Shown here piece after piece: positions 20,401 through 29,800 of a DNA stretch of 64,000 nucleotides. The stretch is from Hippopus hippopus (taxonomy: Eukaryota; Mollusca; Bivalvia; Cardiida; Cardiidae). The stretch spans positions 8,440,252-8,504,251 of the forward strand of contig OX328097.1 in NCBI GenBank assembly GCA_946811185.2. Direction: 5' to 3'. The position numbers and the translations under genes were made by a program. Numbering within the stretch: position 1 is the stretch's first letter; each line of letters opens with the position of its first letter. The notes beneath the pieces are model-generated. The model was not told the origin of the DNA. It worked only from the letters and a program-made list of their open reading frames with translations, and made no database searches.

Positions 20401-21625
20401 TTGGGTATTTTAAACTTACAATCCCTGGATGAATAGCCCTGCTTATTACACCTTAGCTTACCATACCTGGCTGCTTACCTCAGTCAAAATGGTGGAATCA
20501 AAATTTTCATTCCCGTACTCCATCCCATAAATACACGACTCAGAGATATTGACCCCGTTTTTCTCAACCAACAAGCGACACTGTCCATCAGGGAATGTTC
20601 TGTTCTCACTTGAAGGTCCAGTTCTGCATTGATACCCTGGATTTCCCCCTGTGAAATACACATGAGATTACAAAATAGATCTATAATGGGGAAACTTAAC
20701 AAGACAAATACATAAACATGACCTGCTGATGATTAATTTGTCTTGTAGTTGATTACTTTTGAAACGATTGTGGTATACGCATAAATTGCTCTAGAAAAGC
20801 AATTTCTCCGACTTCCATGATGTTTTGATAAGTTAATGTATGTGCATCCTTTACAAAAGAATCATGTGTTTCAATGACCCTGAAAATATTAAGATTTGAA
20901 AACATTGTGGGAAAAGTAGAAAATGCTGTTGTTGTTTTTCGGTTTGGAGTCCAAGACAAATCCCTTGAGTTTCTTTATCCCTTACATCACTGTATATCTG
21001 TAGTTTATCTATGTTTACAAAGCTGACTCCATTCTGAACCATTCTACACACCATCAAGTTTTAACACTGTTTTCTCTTTCTGGCTGTATGGATGTATCTT
21101 TCAGCTACTACTGCACAGGTACATCCTTCAGTGGACAGCTTTGAATTCTTTACTAAATGGCAAAATGTAAGACCTCTCCAAACCGAAAGCATCTGCGGAA
21201 TACAAATCACTGGTAAATGTGGAGCTAGTTTCCATCAGCATTTTCTCCTTTTCCCAGATATTTTACAACTGCCTTTTTTTTTCTCAGGAGTCTCCAAAAT
21301 ACAGGATTATTAAGTAAATGGTTAAAAAATTGTGGGAAAAGGAACACTTAAGTCACTTGGAAGTTGCACAACTACGGTATTAACTATTACAATACTTAGA
21401 ATCACAACACGATTTTGCAAGTACATGTATTCTAGTTTCAAAAGCACTGACATTGCAGTTCTGTTGATAATAATCATGATTATCAATGAAGTAAAACATA
21501 CCTAAAAACATGATGGCAAATGCATGCCAAGCTCCTCTCATGTAAATCAGACATAACGAGACGTAAACCATAATCTGGAACCTGCCCCTCCCACCTAAAG
21601 CTTTGAGTAGATCATCTGCCTCCAT
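5228..21625 (-). CDS. SLC22-family organic ion transporter, complete 11-exon coding region
   Basis: Joins 21625-21502, 20648-20479, 19604-19374, 17470-17277, 16116-15974, 14616-14421, 12577-12443, 11291-11206, 8840-8720, 7597-7525 and 5425-5228. All introns are GT-AG and phases agree, giving 556 residues, typical for SLC22. The family is plasma-membrane major facilitator carriers with 12 membrane segments that move organic cations, anions or carnitine. Visible marks: N-terminal hydrophobic segment (about residues 17-38), a large extracellular loop with cysteines and NxS/T sequons (about 43-98), TEFNLVCD before TM2, DRFGRK between TM2 and TM3 (132-137), the TM6 loop motif as PESIPWM, AEIFPTIVRN before TM11, and LPETHKQALPET near the C-terminus. 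Cation and anion subgroups cannot be separated by eye, so no symbol is given. The family call is secure; the substrate is unknown. Confidence 0.93.
5452..5681 (+). mobile_element. Family A MITE next to SLC22 exon 11 acceptor
   Basis: Complete, TTAA to TTAA. It ends in the same TTAA that begins the following copy. Confidence 0.8.
5678..5906 (+). mobile_element. Family A MITE, tandem copy
   Basis: Same orientation as its left neighbour and shares TTAA 5678-5681. The right half of the palindrome is diverged. Confidence 0.7.
5973..6234. mobile_element. GAGCCATGCTCTG-family MITE, full copy
   Basis: GAGCCATGCTCTGTGAAAAG at left and CTTTTCACAGAGTATGGTTC at right form the inverted ends. A near-palindrome (CAGCATGCACAGTCCGCACA) sits near 6030-6062, off-centre. 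Confidence 0.7.
6301..6510 (-). mobile_element. Family A MITE, right end decayed
   Basis: Left TTAACCCTTTACCAAATG is intact; the right terminal 20 bases are not recognisable. Confidence 0.6.
6586..6816 (-). mobile_element. Family A MITE
   Basis: Complete copy, short arm first, TTAA at 6586-6589 and 6813-6816. Confidence 0.78.
6878..7115 (+). mobile_element. Family A MITE with local duplication
   Basis: An extra unit AAAACATTGTGTTTCTAG is duplicated just before the palindrome (about 6978-7007). The right TTAA is mutated to TGAA. Confidence 0.72.
7192..7260. repeat. Small GTAGATC palindrome
   Basis: GTGTAGATCTTAGATCATAA against TGATCTTGATCTACACTG. The same unit is seen at 62103-62163 and, weaker, at 11715-11780, 22648-22692, 31008-31073 and 53540-53600. 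Confidence 0.6.
7263..7493 (-). mobile_element. Family A MITE beside SLC22 exon 10
   Basis: The left target is mutated (TCAA), the right TTAA is intact. It ends 32 bases from the exon 10 donor. Confidence 0.75.
7525..7597 (-). CDS. SLC22 coding exon 10 (TM11)
   Basis: Codes residues 467-491, NQALGLSSFCENTGSIAAPF plus IVYG. Of two nearby GT sites, the GTAAGT donor at 7524 keeps phase 0 with the last exon. A family A copy ends about 30 bases downstream in the intron. Confidence 0.88.
7652..8287 (+). mobile_element. Helitron-like non-autonomous element, copy 2
   Basis: Nearly identical to 927-1537 over its whole length but with a longer ACGG-type tract (8170-8236). Lies in SLC22 intron 9, just upstream of exon 10 on the gene strand. 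The flanks again read A before and T after. Confidence 0.7.
8290..8519. other. SLC22 intron 9, unrecognised stretch
   Basis: About 230 bases between the Helitron-like copy and a MITE fragment; nothing recognised. Confidence 0.4.
8520..8655. mobile_element. GAGCCATGCTCTG-family MITE, partial
   Basis: Only the central to right part: GCCCAGGTCTGCCTGCGCAG and GCATTAAGCCCCCTTTTCC. Confidence 0.5.
8720..8840 (-). CDS. SLC22 coding exon 9 (TM10)
   Basis: Codes residues 427-467. MIGKFGITGSYSTVYLMSAEIFPTIVR is the TM10 region followed by the AELYPT-like motif. Acceptor aatatag, donor GTAAGT. Confidence 0.92.
8937..9203. mobile_element. GAGCCATGCTCTG-family MITE, full copy
   Basis: ATGAGCCATGCTCTGGCAAA at left, TTTTCACAGCATGGCTCAT at right; AAGTCAGCCTGCGCAGAGTG centre near 9114. 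Confidence 0.72.
9430..9671 (+). mobile_element. Family A MITE
   Basis: Complete, sharing TTAA 9668-9671 with the next copy. A CCCTTTCTCTGAAAGAG expansion lies in the long arm. Confidence 0.7.
9668..10011 (+). mobile_element. Family A MITE split by a SINE fragment
   Basis: The left arm runs to AAAATGCTGG (about 9806) and the right arm resumes at CCTTTTCTCACAAT (about 9937). The 130 bases between are the 3' part of a tRNA-derived SINE. Confidence 0.78.
9807..9936 (+). mobile_element. SINE 3' part inside a family A palindrome
   Basis: Starts at CTTGGAAAGAAAACTGTGCG (mid-body) and ends AACACCATACAATCAATCAA then TCAAT. The tRNA head is missing, as expected for 5'-truncated retroposition. Confidence 0.72.
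10052..11153 (+). mobile_element. Helitron-like element, diverged third copy with insert
   Basis: Begins AAGAGGGCCATGATGGCCCTG (5' hairpin of different sequence) and ends ACGGACGCACGACGG, CTGGCCTTCGGCCAG, TGAAGCTAA. GTTGCCATGGCAACCAGA is shared with the other copies. A family A copy sits at about 10092-10318 and other sequence enlarges it. Confidence 0.5.
10320..10800. other. Unrecognised part of the third Helitron-like copy
   Basis: One inverted pair stands out: ATCAAGGGAGGTAAATAGTA (10673) against AGTTACTTCCCTTGATTACT (10710). Otherwise nothing recognised. Confidence 0.4.
11206..11291 (-). CDS. SLC22 coding exon 8 (TM9)
   Basis: Codes residues 398-427. VGRRRPLVFFMLLCGVMNIAAVF carries the second GRR-type loop motif of the major facilitator fold and TM9. 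Phase 2 in, phase 1 out. Confidence 0.88.
11770..12170. repeat. Family L interspersed repeat, copy 1 (SLC22 intron 7)
   Basis: AAAGAAACTCAAGGGATTTG, TAGAAAACGCATTTCATG-like and TACAAGAATGATTATAGTTT are found in reverse order and strand at 45525-45855, and partly at 20930-21115. Confidence 0.55.
12202..12433 (+). mobile_element. Family A MITE beside SLC22 exon 7 donor
   Basis: TTAA 12202-12205 and 12430-12433. The nearest splice donor is at 12442, so the element occupies the intron's first bases. Confidence 0.75.
12443..12577 (-). CDS. SLC22 coding exon 7 (TM7-TM8)
   Basis: Codes residues 353-398: FVNSLGYFGTMFST, a short extracellular loop, then LSGAVEIPAIVICILVLER. GAVEIPA is the usual TM8 signature. 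A family A element ends only about 10 bases downstream of the donor. Confidence 0.9.
12945..14400. repeat. SLC22 intron 6: family A cluster and microsatellite
   Basis: Copies at about 12945-13165, 13200-13425, 13755-13980, 14028-14225 and 14225-14400; the last two are fused so that one short arm runs into the next long arm. A GTA/GGA-rich microsatellite lies at 13434-13493. Confidence 0.6.
14421..14616 (-). CDS. SLC22 coding exon 6 (loop to TM7)
   Basis: Codes residues 288-353. A Thr/Ser/Glu-rich loop (GSTVDVTTSGQSHTT) leads into ILDLFRTTKMRRYTLIMFYLW, matching the DLFRTPxLRRRTL segment before TM7. The loop is longer than in many relatives. Donor GTAAAT, phase 2. Confidence 0.88.
14640..15500. 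other. SLC22 intron 5, mostly unrecognised
   Basis: A family A remnant at about 15150-15365 (minus). The remainder shows no repeat family with a second copy here. Confidence 0.4.
15575..15805 (-). mobile_element. tRNA-derived SINE, minus strand
   Basis: TTTAACACCGTTCTCAACAT is the reverse of the tail, CCAAGCCACTGGCCGCTTTC the body, and GATTCAAATCAGCAACCCCG the reverse of the B-box region. Confidence 0.62.
15974..16116 (-). CDS. SLC22 coding exon 5 (central cytoplasmic loop)
   Basis: Codes residues 240-288. It begins TLPESIPWMYTNKK, where most relatives have PESPRWL. The open frame runs on beyond the exon, but the donor GTGAGT at 15973 restores phase 1 with the next exon, so I end it there. 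Confidence 0.85.
16117..17276. other. SLC22 intron 4, no recognised element
   Basis: About 1.1 kb free of family A, the largest such gap in the SLC22 gene. No exon or known repeat was recognised. Confidence 0.45.
17277..17470 (-). CDS. SLC22 coding exon 4 (TM5-TM6)
   Basis: Codes residues 176-240 from AIALIAYVMITEIFPSDIR to the split tryptophan of IYIW. EIFPSDIRT is the conserved segment after TM4. The acceptor follows a run of T on the coding strand; donor GTAAGC, phase 2. Confidence 0.9.
17856..18084 (+). mobile_element. Family A MITE inside a cluster of broken copies
   Basis: An intact TTAA-to-TTAA copy inserted at the palindrome centre (gcaggTTAA) of an older copy starting near 17762. 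Confidence 0.78.
18268..18478 (+). mobile_element. Family A MITE with symmetric arm change
   Basis: The palindrome 18384-18432 reads GTTGGAAAAGG on one side and CCTTTTCCAAC on the other, both differing from the usual GTGGG/CCCAC. Confidence 0.75.
18700..19373. other. SLC22 intron 3, largely unrecognised
   Basis: A short family A remnant (TTACCAGCATTATTTACTTTTCC) is near 19167-19240; the rest shows no recognised element or exon. Confidence 0.4.
19374..19604 (-). CDS. SLC22 coding exon 3 (TM2-TM4)
   Basis: Codes residues 99-175. FNLVCD opens the exon, then TM2, the cytoplasmic DRFGRKW signature, TM3 and the start of TM4 (LRFFVGALNM). Exactly 77 codons, phase 0 at both ends, donor GTAAGT. Confidence 0.92.
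19660..20430. repeat. SLC22 intron 2: family A copies and SINE remnant
   Basis: Family A copies at about 19680-19873 and 19873-20043, a fragment of the long arm at 20070-20120, then a diverged minus-orientation tRNA-SINE at about 20160-20400. Confidence 0.5.
20479..20648 (-). CDS. SLC22 coding exon 2 (extracellular loop)
   Basis: Codes residues 42-98, ending in DSTILTE. It is the large first extracellular loop, with three cysteines and the sequons NRT and NIS. Phase 1 in, phase 0 out; donor GTAAGC. Two frames are open here; this one was chosen because it continues into TEFNLVCD across the junction. Confidence 0.88.
20740..21330. repeat. SLC22 intron 1: broken family A and family L repeat
   Basis: A family A fragment at 20868-20930 runs into a sequence (20930-21115) shared with 11770-12170 and 45525-45855. 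Another family A remnant, with CAGCATTTTCTCCTTTTCCC, lies at about 21145-21325. Confidence 0.5.
21502..21625 (-). CDS. SLC22 coding exon 1 (start codon)
   Basis: Codes residues 1-41 plus one base (phase 1). It starts MEADDLLKALGG, like the MxxDDIL start of SLC22 proteins, and runs into TM1 (FQIMVYVSLCLIYM). The donor is GTATG. A possible acceptor (tttatag) about 20 bases upstream of the ATG suggests an earlier leader exon that I could not place. Confidence 0.88.
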
Positions 21626-21734
21626 ATTTGGTATTTAGTCTATCCTATAAATACAAGAGAACCACCATATTTACCCTTTGATCACTAAGCACAACTAAGT
21701 TTGTATTTGCAAACAGTGTAGATCAAAGTTCTGG

Positions 21735-21935
21735 GCCCATATTCACCAACCATTCTTAAGAACATTTTAAGTCTTTTTCTCCAAGTTTTTCTAAATTTGA
21801 ATGTAACACAACTTCTGATTGGCTAAACCATCTGATTTAGCCAATTAGAAGTCATGTTACTTTCAAATTTAGAAAATTCCAGAGAATAAGACTGAGAACA
21901 TTCTTAAAAATGGTTGGTGAATACGGACCCAGACT
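21735..21935. mobile_element. Palindromic MITE (CTGATTGGCTAAACC family), complete copy without insertion
   Basis: About 195 bp: GGGCCCATATTCACCAACCA at left, TGGTTGGTGAATACGGACCC at right, central stem CTGATTGGCTAAACCATCTG/CAGATGG-type. It carries the uninterrupted site CCATTCTTAAGAACATT at 21752-21768. It is itself framed by GTAGATC-type sequence at 21715 and 21950. Confidence 0.78.
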
Positions 21936-22121
21936 TCACAAGGTGCCCAGTCAGATCTTGAATCTACACTGTCTACTATTATGAAAATTATTATAGAGAG
22001 TTGGCCGTAATCCAAAGCGAAAAGTTCCATTCTATACATTCAGTACTCTAAAGGTCAACTCTTATCCTGCAAAATTTATTTTTTCTGTCACAAAAATTTA
22101 TTCTTTACCAGATAATAAACT

Positions 22122-22364
22122 TTAACCCTTTACCACACAATCCAGAGTTTTAATAACCCTACGGAAAAAGGCTTTTGAAAACATTGTGGGGAAAGGAGAA
22201 AATGCTGGTGACCAGAATTCTGGTGACCAGAATTTTCTCCTTTTCTCACGATGTTTTCTACACTTCCAAATGAAATCTCAGTTTATGAGTCACACATCAT
22301 TTATTGTCTGCAAATTCTTTCAATTTGGAAAGGTCTAAAGTTTGGTTGCTTGGGAAACAGTTAA
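22122..22364 (-). mobile_element. Family A MITE with duplicated palindrome centre
   Basis: CTGGTGACCAGAATT is repeated in tandem at 22205-22235; the rest is a standard minus-orientation copy. Confidence 0.7.
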
Positions 22365-22565
22365 GACTTGTCCAAACTGAAAGCCCTTGCAGACAACAAA
22401 TTAAATGTCTCTCCAAATATGACTTTCGTCTTTGAATGGGTAGAAAACTGTGGAAATAAGAGAAAAATGCTTGTTACAAGCATTTTCTCCATTTCCCACA
22501 ATGTTTTCTAAAATCAGCAACCTCAGGGTCGTTCTACAGTAAAGTTTGTGTAGTACAGGATTAAA
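22365..22565 (+). mobile_element. Family A MITE with TGCTTG/CAAGCA arms
   Basis: Adjoins the 22122-22364 copy. Palindrome 22467-22483 has the usual CTGG/CCAG replaced by CTTG/CAAG on both sides. Confidence 0.6.
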
Positions 22566-22722
22566 TAAAATAACTCCCCAGTATGTATTCAATAGTGGTA
22601 AATATGACTGAAACCTAACTTAAGAAGCATAATTTTTTATCACATAGACCAAAATCAGACTGCATGTATGTGCAGGCTGATCCTGGTCTATACCCTCTAT
22701 AAACACAGTCATGTATGGCAGG

Positions 22723-22952
22723 TTAACCCTTTACCACACAATCCAGAGTTTTTGAGTGCCTGGGAAGGAGGCCTTTTGAAAACGTTGTGGGAAAAGGAGG
22801 AAATGCTGGTAACCAGCATTTTCTCCTTTTACCCACAATGTTTTTTTTATTTTCAAAAGCAAATTCAATCAATTTTGATGCATTTAAAATGTCATCTGTA
22901 AATGCTTTCAAGTTGGACGAGACTATAATTTTGTCGTGCGGTAATGGGTTAA
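22723..22952 (-). mobile_element. Family A MITE
   Basis: Complete copy, TTAA at both ends, palindrome near 22790-22838. Confidence 0.78.
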
Positions 22953-23004
22953 GACTAAAATACAGTCAGGGTAGGTAATTCAAAGTTTTGAAGTTTAACT
23001 GACT

Positions 23005-23295
23005 GATTGATTGTATGTGTTTAATGCCGTTTTCAACATTATTTCAGTTATATTGTGGCGGCCAGTGCACCTGTCCATGCTTTCCTGGACTTCCTTTTAC
23101 CAGTATTTCACACAATATTCTTTCCAAGCCACTGGCGGCTTTCCCACATAACCATCGTCGAAACAATGATCAGCGGTGAGAGAGAAATGAATCCTGTCGC
23201 AATGACTATCATCAGTCCTTGGAAATCAAACCAGAGATCCCCTGTTCTTGAGTCCTGCACGCTACCAACTGCGCTACTCGGGCTCAGCTTTGAAG
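23005..23295 (-). mobile_element. tRNA-derived SINE, minus strand, full-length
   Basis: Reverse complement head: GCCCGAGTAGCGCAGTTGGT then GTGCAGGACTCAAGAACAGG. Tail reversed as TGTTTAATGCCGTTTTCAAC. Confidence 0.72.
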
Positions 23296-23737
23296 TTTGA
23301 AGCTCAGCTCTGCCAAACCTTTGATAAAGGTTTGAAGAGAGTTAAGTTTACAGGAATAATAAAAACATTATCAAAAATGAAGCATCTACTCCAGTAATTG
23401 TTCTGTGTACCAAAATACTTTTAAAAACTAGTCAAGGTACATATCTATAGAGTAAAGAGTCACAAACAAAACATGGAAAATCCTTGTAATATACGTTATC
23501 AACAGTAGCCAACAATTTTATGTTGTCAGGAACCACTTTTAATTCTACCAAACAACACAATTTTGAACTTGTCAAAATCTAAAGCATTTTTAGACGACAT
23601 AATCAAATCCTGTATTTTTCATATTGTGATATATGCGTCTGGAAGTGTACAAAACATTGTGGGAAAAGGAGAAAATGGCCTTGGCAGATCTATGTACTGT
23701 AAAGGGTTGACCGTTTACCAAACAATTCTATAATTTT

Positions 23738-24043
23738 TAAAGCCCTAATAGTGGCCAAAAGTAAACAAGGTGACAATCTGTTACTGAACAGATAGTTTCA
23801 AGTGTTAGTCACTGGCAGAAAAATAAATTCTAAAAGGATGTAAAAAAATTACAAGATGTTTACTTTAGTTTTTTCATGGTTTTAAAATTCAGTTTTCTGC
23901 CAGTGACCGAACACTTGAACAAACTATAAAATAACAGATAGTTACTTTCACAATAATTTTCATTCTTTTGAACTGCATGATTTAAATTTAAATTCATGCT
24001 AACACCAGCATTGTTCACTTTTGGCTGATATTGGGGCTTTAAC
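23738..24043. mobile_element. MITE with AAAGCCCCAATAG-type ends, copy 1
   Basis: AAAGCCCTAATAGTGGCCAA at left and TTGGCTGATATTGGGGCTTT at right. Inner GTCACTGGCAGAAAAATAAA mirrors TTTTCTGCCAGTGAC. Confidence 0.62.
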
Positions 24044-24150
24044 AATCCTGAAGAAAAAAGCTTTTCAAAACATTATGGAAAAAAGGGATAGAGATAGAGA
24101 TATGCTGGTAACCAGCAATTTCTGCCTTTACCACAATATACTCTACAATT

Positions 24151-24375
24151 TTAACCCTTTACCAAATGACAAAATTTTGACAAGTCCCAACTGAAAGCAT
24201 TTGCAGACAACAAAATAAATGTGACTAAATAATGAAAATTATTTTTGGAAGGACAGAAAGCATTGTGTAAAAAGGAGAAAATGCTGGTTACCAGCATTTT
24301 CTCCTTTTCCCACAATGTTTTCATAAGCTGTCTTCCTCCGGGTCATTAAAAGTCGGGATTGTGTGGTAAGGGTAA
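24151..24375 (+). mobile_element. Family A MITE, right TTAA lost
   Basis: Left TTAACCCTTTACCAAATGAC intact; the right end stops at GGTAAGGGTAAAG. Confidence 0.68.
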
Positions 24376-26379
24376 AGACAGAAATCATCTGTTGATCTGC
24401 ATTTATCATCTTTAAATGCATTCAATTAGGTTGAGTCTAAAATTTGAAAGTTTGGAAAAGAGGTAAGGCTCTAAAAATGTCTTCTTTGGCTGATATATAG
24501 AAAACAACTTGGGAAAAAAAGAAACAAACAGCTAAAACTGCTTCTTGCCTCACAAGAATAATTTCAGTTTCCTACTGCAAAGTTGTAAAGTCACATTCAT
24601 TCACACATTTGTACTGTGTCAAGTGAAATGCAAACTTTGAATAGCACAATCTTCAATTTTCTGTTCACTTAAAAAATTAAGTACACAAGTATAATAAAAG
24701 AATATTATAAGCAAGCCATCTTTTAAAACAAATTAATAAACACACAACAAAAGCTTACTTTCAAAATAATGTAATGTCTACTAAGTCCCACTACCAAATG
24801 ATGAATCTTACAAAAATGTATTGTCTTAAATGGAAACCTAGAAAATTGACCTTCAGAAACATTCTGATGTAACAAGAAAATATTATTTCTGTACTTCCGC
24901 ATTTTATTTTAGTACCCAGTGCTGCAGAATAAAACATGTGGGGATCAGAAAAATGCATAACAATGTGTTTAGGTATTAACATCATGTTGAGTAAATGATG
25001 AAACAACCATCCTTTCCTTTTTCAGAGTTTTCTACTATCTGAAAGATAAAATTAATTTCATTATTTGAGCCACATGTCATTTGTCCAGATTCAAATTCTT
25101 TCAATATGGACAAGTCTTGATCCTTAACCATACAATGCTGTGTTTTAACAACCAAAGAGAAGAAAGCTTCTGAAAACATTGTGGGAAAAAGGAGAAAATC
25201 CTGGTAACCAGCAATTTATCTTTTTCGCTGCAAATTGTTCTACCCTTGTAAAGAGAATTTCTATCATTTCAGCAATATTTAAGTTGCCAGTTCTAAAAAT
25301 GCTTTCAACTTTGACAAGTCTCAAATGTTGCCATGAGGCAAAGAGCTCAACTTTGTAATCTGTTATAGTTGATCCATTACCACATATCCCAACTTCTAAT
25401 GACCTTAATAAAGAAGCCTTTTGAAAACATTGTGGGAAAAGTAGAAAATGCTGGTAACCAGCATTTTTTCTTTTTCCTACAATGTTTTGAACCTTCCCCC
25501 AATTTTGATATTTTTAAGTCACATTGATTTTGTCATCTGCAAATGCTTGCAGGTTGGAAAAGTCCAACATTTTGTTGTTTGATAAGGGGTGAAGAAGAAA
25601 CCAATAGTATGTTCTGAACCAAATCTGCAGTTGAGAAAAACTTTCTTTTTAAATATGAACGATCAAAATTGATTCTGGTTTAAGCAACTAAGTTACAACC
25701 ACCCTTTCTGTCTGTCATAATGTTTTAAAAAAAAGTCAGAAGCTAGACAAAAAAAACAAGGTCTTACATTTTTGAATACTTTTTTTTGTTCATCAAATTC
25801 TTTGGAAAGGTAGGCAGCATTTTCTCCTTTTGCTACAATGTTTTCTGCTCTATCAAAGACAATTCACATAATTTGAGTCAAATTTGATATGTCATCTGTA
25901 AATGCTTTGAATTTGGACACATCTAAAATTCTGATTTGTGGTAAACAGTTAATCTCAAAAGTTTTTTGTGGGGCCAGGATTTGAACTCCAAACTGCTGGA
26001 TTATAGGGATCCATTACATCATAACCCAACACTGTAGTGTGTATCTACTGTGTATCATTCAAGAAAATCGAGATAACCTTGTCAGCAATTACTATATGCA
26101 GATTTTTTTTCTATTTAAAACAAAATTTTCTATTCAGTTATATTTGTCCTTGAAGGCACGTGCATGACGCAATGCTCAACTTCCATTTAAAGAAGAGAAT
26201 TGGAATCCAAAGTTAATGCCCATTGGCATTTATGACCTTAGGCAAAATTGAAAACAAACCTATGGTGTTGATGATGTACCTTAATTGATTATTGAAGACG
26301 GTCCCTTATTCCAACGTTACTAGGCAGGCAGCAATTAATCAATTAAAGAAGCTACCCGGATACAATTTGATAACCTCAC

Positions 26380-26855
26380 AGGTAACTGAGAGTTCGGCGT
26401 ATTTTGAATGACACTTAGTTCTGGAAAAAGCAAATTTCCTCTGCAACAAAAAATACAGAAAATGTTTGCATTCGGGATATAGAATGACAGTATTCCTATT
26501 TAATGAGCGTATTAAATTAACACAAAAGAGTGATATTTCTGCTCCTTAACTCTACCCACCCGACAACAGTTCCCAAAGGTTATTGGAAGGTAAAGTAATG
26601 AAGCCAATGTAAGAAAATGTAGTTAAATGTCAAGCAATTCCTTTTCCCCTAAATCTGCCATCATAAGTAGTTCCTGAATATCGTAAACTTAGTTTCAATG
26701 GAAAAAAAAACTTTAGAAATTTACTTCGCTTCATTTATCACCTAAATGCGATCGTTTTATTCTAAAATAACTATTTTTTTTTATCATATAAATACATGTC
26801 GTTGCTTTCTGGTTCCCAGCAATTGACTGAAGAGCAGGGCACAAACAGAAAGAAA
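26380..26855 (+). promoter_or_regulatory. Presumed SNW1 promoter and 5' UTR
   Basis: This stretch upstream of the ATG has none of the repeat families seen elsewhere. No clear TATA box was recognised at a fixed distance, and the transcription start is unknown. Confidence 0.35.
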
Positions 26856-26875
26856 ATGGCGTTGAAAATCTCTGA
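26856..26875 (+). CDS. SNW1: SNW1 coding exon 1 (20 coding bases)
   Basis: ATGGCGTTGAAAATCTCTGA then donor GTACGT. It gives MALKIS plus two bases that join exon 2 to make D, then ILPAPTQ, matching MALTSFLPAPTQ of vertebrate SNW1. Too short for ORF scanning; phase and homology place it. Confidence 0.85.
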
Positions 26876-29800
26876 GTACGTCGTGTTTTCTTTTGAACGA
26901 TTTATTACATCTATGGAATCCTGTTTCGATCTTTCTCTTCCCCTGTTATATTTTGATTGGTAGAAGAATAAAATAAGGTTCTAATAAGAGTAATTTGATC
27001 TGAAATTACTTTTTTCTATACCCTGAAATAATGGGGGATTTTTTGGTTTGTGCCTTTTCAGCTCACAAGATTTTCCCGGTAACATAGCCTAAGTATTGGG
27101 CCCATTTCTTGTACAAGTTTAATATACATCTAGAATAGGGGCTTTTGAAAACTTTGTGCGAAATGGAGATCGCTGGTAACCAGCATTTCCTCCTTTTCCC
27201 ACAGTGTTTTGTATCTTCAGAGACAAATCCAGTTAGTTTGAACCACATTTGATGTGTCATCTGCAACTGTTTTTTAATTTGGGCAGCTCCAAAATTTTGT
27301 TGTTGGGTAGCGAGTTTAAAAACCTTCTTCATCAAGACATTTAAAAAAATCTTTTTGATACAAAAGAGTTTAATATATACATGCAGGGCTTTTTTTCCTT
27401 CTATAATCAGTGACTGGGAAAGGCTTGCGCCATAGTCACATTAAAATCCAAAATGTCACATTGTTTTTGCCAATGAGTGCGCCCTTGTCCCATTCAATTT
27501 TCGACGTCGTAAAAGTACGAAATTTAGTCAGGCGAATCTCCTTTGATCGGCGCTAATTAGACGCTCTATAAAATGAGTAGCAATGTGCGTGTGACGTCAT
27601 GTTTTCAATCATAAAACGCTTATTGAATATTGAACCTATTTTGTCGTCTTGATGAAACTGCCCTGATTTTGCTGTAAAATTCACAAATTCAACAACTACC
27701 TAAGTATTAGAATATACCACCGAAAATTTAAAACTGCATGAAGGTCAGGGCTCCATCAGTAATTTCTTTCCCACAATGATCGTTCATTAACAGACTCATA
27801 CAGACGAGCCTAGCGAGAATCAGAGCAACTCTCAGATCACATCTCTCTCCGAGCCTATCCCAAGCATGTCCATGGACATGCAGCAAACGTTCATCAGTGT
27901 ATATCATGCTGATTGAGAAGGCCACTTTTTTTTTCATCATGAATTAGATAAGTAACATTCTCAATCAGCTTATGGTCTAATAGTATTTATGTTCCCTGCT
28001 ACCCCAATTGATAAGTTCATTTCAATCATCATGCTATAATACTGCTAAAAGAAATAAAAAGATATGAAAGTAGATCGCTGGAAAAAAAAAAAAAAGCAAA
28101 CGCCCATAACACAACAACGGTCAATTTGACACCGTCCGATCAGAGTTGTCTCAAATTGTTTCTTCATCATTTATAATGAATTTAAACAGTGAATTTACAT
28201 AATTATATGTAAAGAATGATAATGAGAAAAAAATTTCTTGTTTTTTTTTTCTGTAATGAAATGAAAATAACAATGAAAGGGGGTGAAGGTCAGACCTTCC
28301 TCTTATGGAACAATGAAAGGGGGGGTGAAGGTTAGGCCTTTGTCTTTTGGTGTCATCCTAATATTTCCATAATAACCAAGTAATTTTGACCCTTGATCAT
28401 TTCTCTTTGACGCTTGGTAATTTTATTTTGACTCCTGAAAATTTCAGCCCAAGATTCAATGACTCTTGGGATTCAGGACCTAATGAGAACCCAGATGACT
28501 ATGTTTGATTCCAAGCATTAAATATAGAACCAGCATAAGCATTTAGCTACATTTTGACTTGCATTGGGATAGTACTATTTTAAAAAAATAAATGAAAGCA
28601 ATTAAAAGATTTTGTGTTTTTTTCTTAAATTGTCACATTGGTTTTCAAAATGTCACATTGATTTTCCTGGAGGAAGGGACATTGTCCCATTGAAAATAAT
28701 TCTTTCCCAATCACTGTATAATTGGGGCCGATATTTGGTGACTTCCCAATCGCAAAAAGCATCTTTTTTTCCAAATTTTGGTGAAAGAATTTCCCAATTT
28801 CGCTGAAAGAATTTCCCATAATAAGATGCTGAAATTCCAAATAAGTTAAAATGCCAATATCTTGAAAGCTATTTCACATGATCAGACATAAAACTTCATT
28901 ATTTAGCAGGGATTTAAACCAAAAGCAGGCTTTTTATTGATTTGCACCAAAATGACTTGGCTGACTGCAGCATGGCCGAAATGTTGCAATTTCTTGCCGC
29001 CATTAGGGTTTGTTTAATGCAGGCAACCTTAACTGAACCGAGTTATTTTTTTGCGCATTATAACACTGCGCGTAGACTTGACGCGGTTGTCATTTCCTTA
29101 TCATTCAATATTATATCCTTTGACATTTTATATAAATGTTTGTCTTTTATAAAAACTCACAGATGACAAAAGAAGTTTTCTGAATTTAACACTGTTGAAC
29201 ATATTCTTAATTGATTGCAGTAAACGTATTTGAAAAATCAAACACGCTGTATGTAAGTAAAAGATGTCAAGAACCGGGAAACATTACAAAAAGTTTGTTA
29301 AATGGACTGTAGATGATAAAGGCCAGCACAACCTTTTTGCTTTCGGCGTGAAACCTTCAAATTCTTTGCAGATCGATCTGCAGGTAATCAAATATCTGCA
29401 TACTTAGTCTCAATCTGAAGTGCCGGGTCCGTCGGACATCGCCGATCTCCAGTTGTCTAAAGACCAGGCAATTATTATCACTGCATATGATGCAAACTCT
29501 ACATCTCCAGACATAATATCCAAGCTTAGCCCTGTAACTTACACAGATAATGATTCCCTTGTATCATATGATGGCCGGAAAGCTGTTCTGCTGAAGTATT
29601 AACTCCAGCACCCATGGATGTACCACAGTAGTGTAAAAAAGGGCTATAACCCTATATGTGCAAATATTGTGAGATATTTGGCCATGTTTTAAGCAGTTAG
29701 ATCTATAGCGTAACTTAAATTTGTTTCAATTATTAAATTGTTGCAACTTTCTATTTACTGTATGTATTTACACTCATTTATTTTGTTTATTGATGTACCT

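Larger units (their letters stand above)
23300..26380. repeat. Intergenic SLC22-SNW1: repeats without a recognised gene
   Basis: Family A remnants at about 23540-23720, 24040-24150, 25120-25345, 25372-25590 and 25815-25950; a MITE at 23738-24043; a tRNA-like stretch near 25975-26035. From 24470 to 25010 and 26040 to 26380 nothing was recognised. Any leader exon of SLC22 should be here or upstream. Confidence 0.45.

Noticed and set aside
25975..26035. tRNA gene on the minus strand
   Set aside because: Only the B-box region (GAGTTCAAATCCTG) is convincing; no complete cloverleaf.
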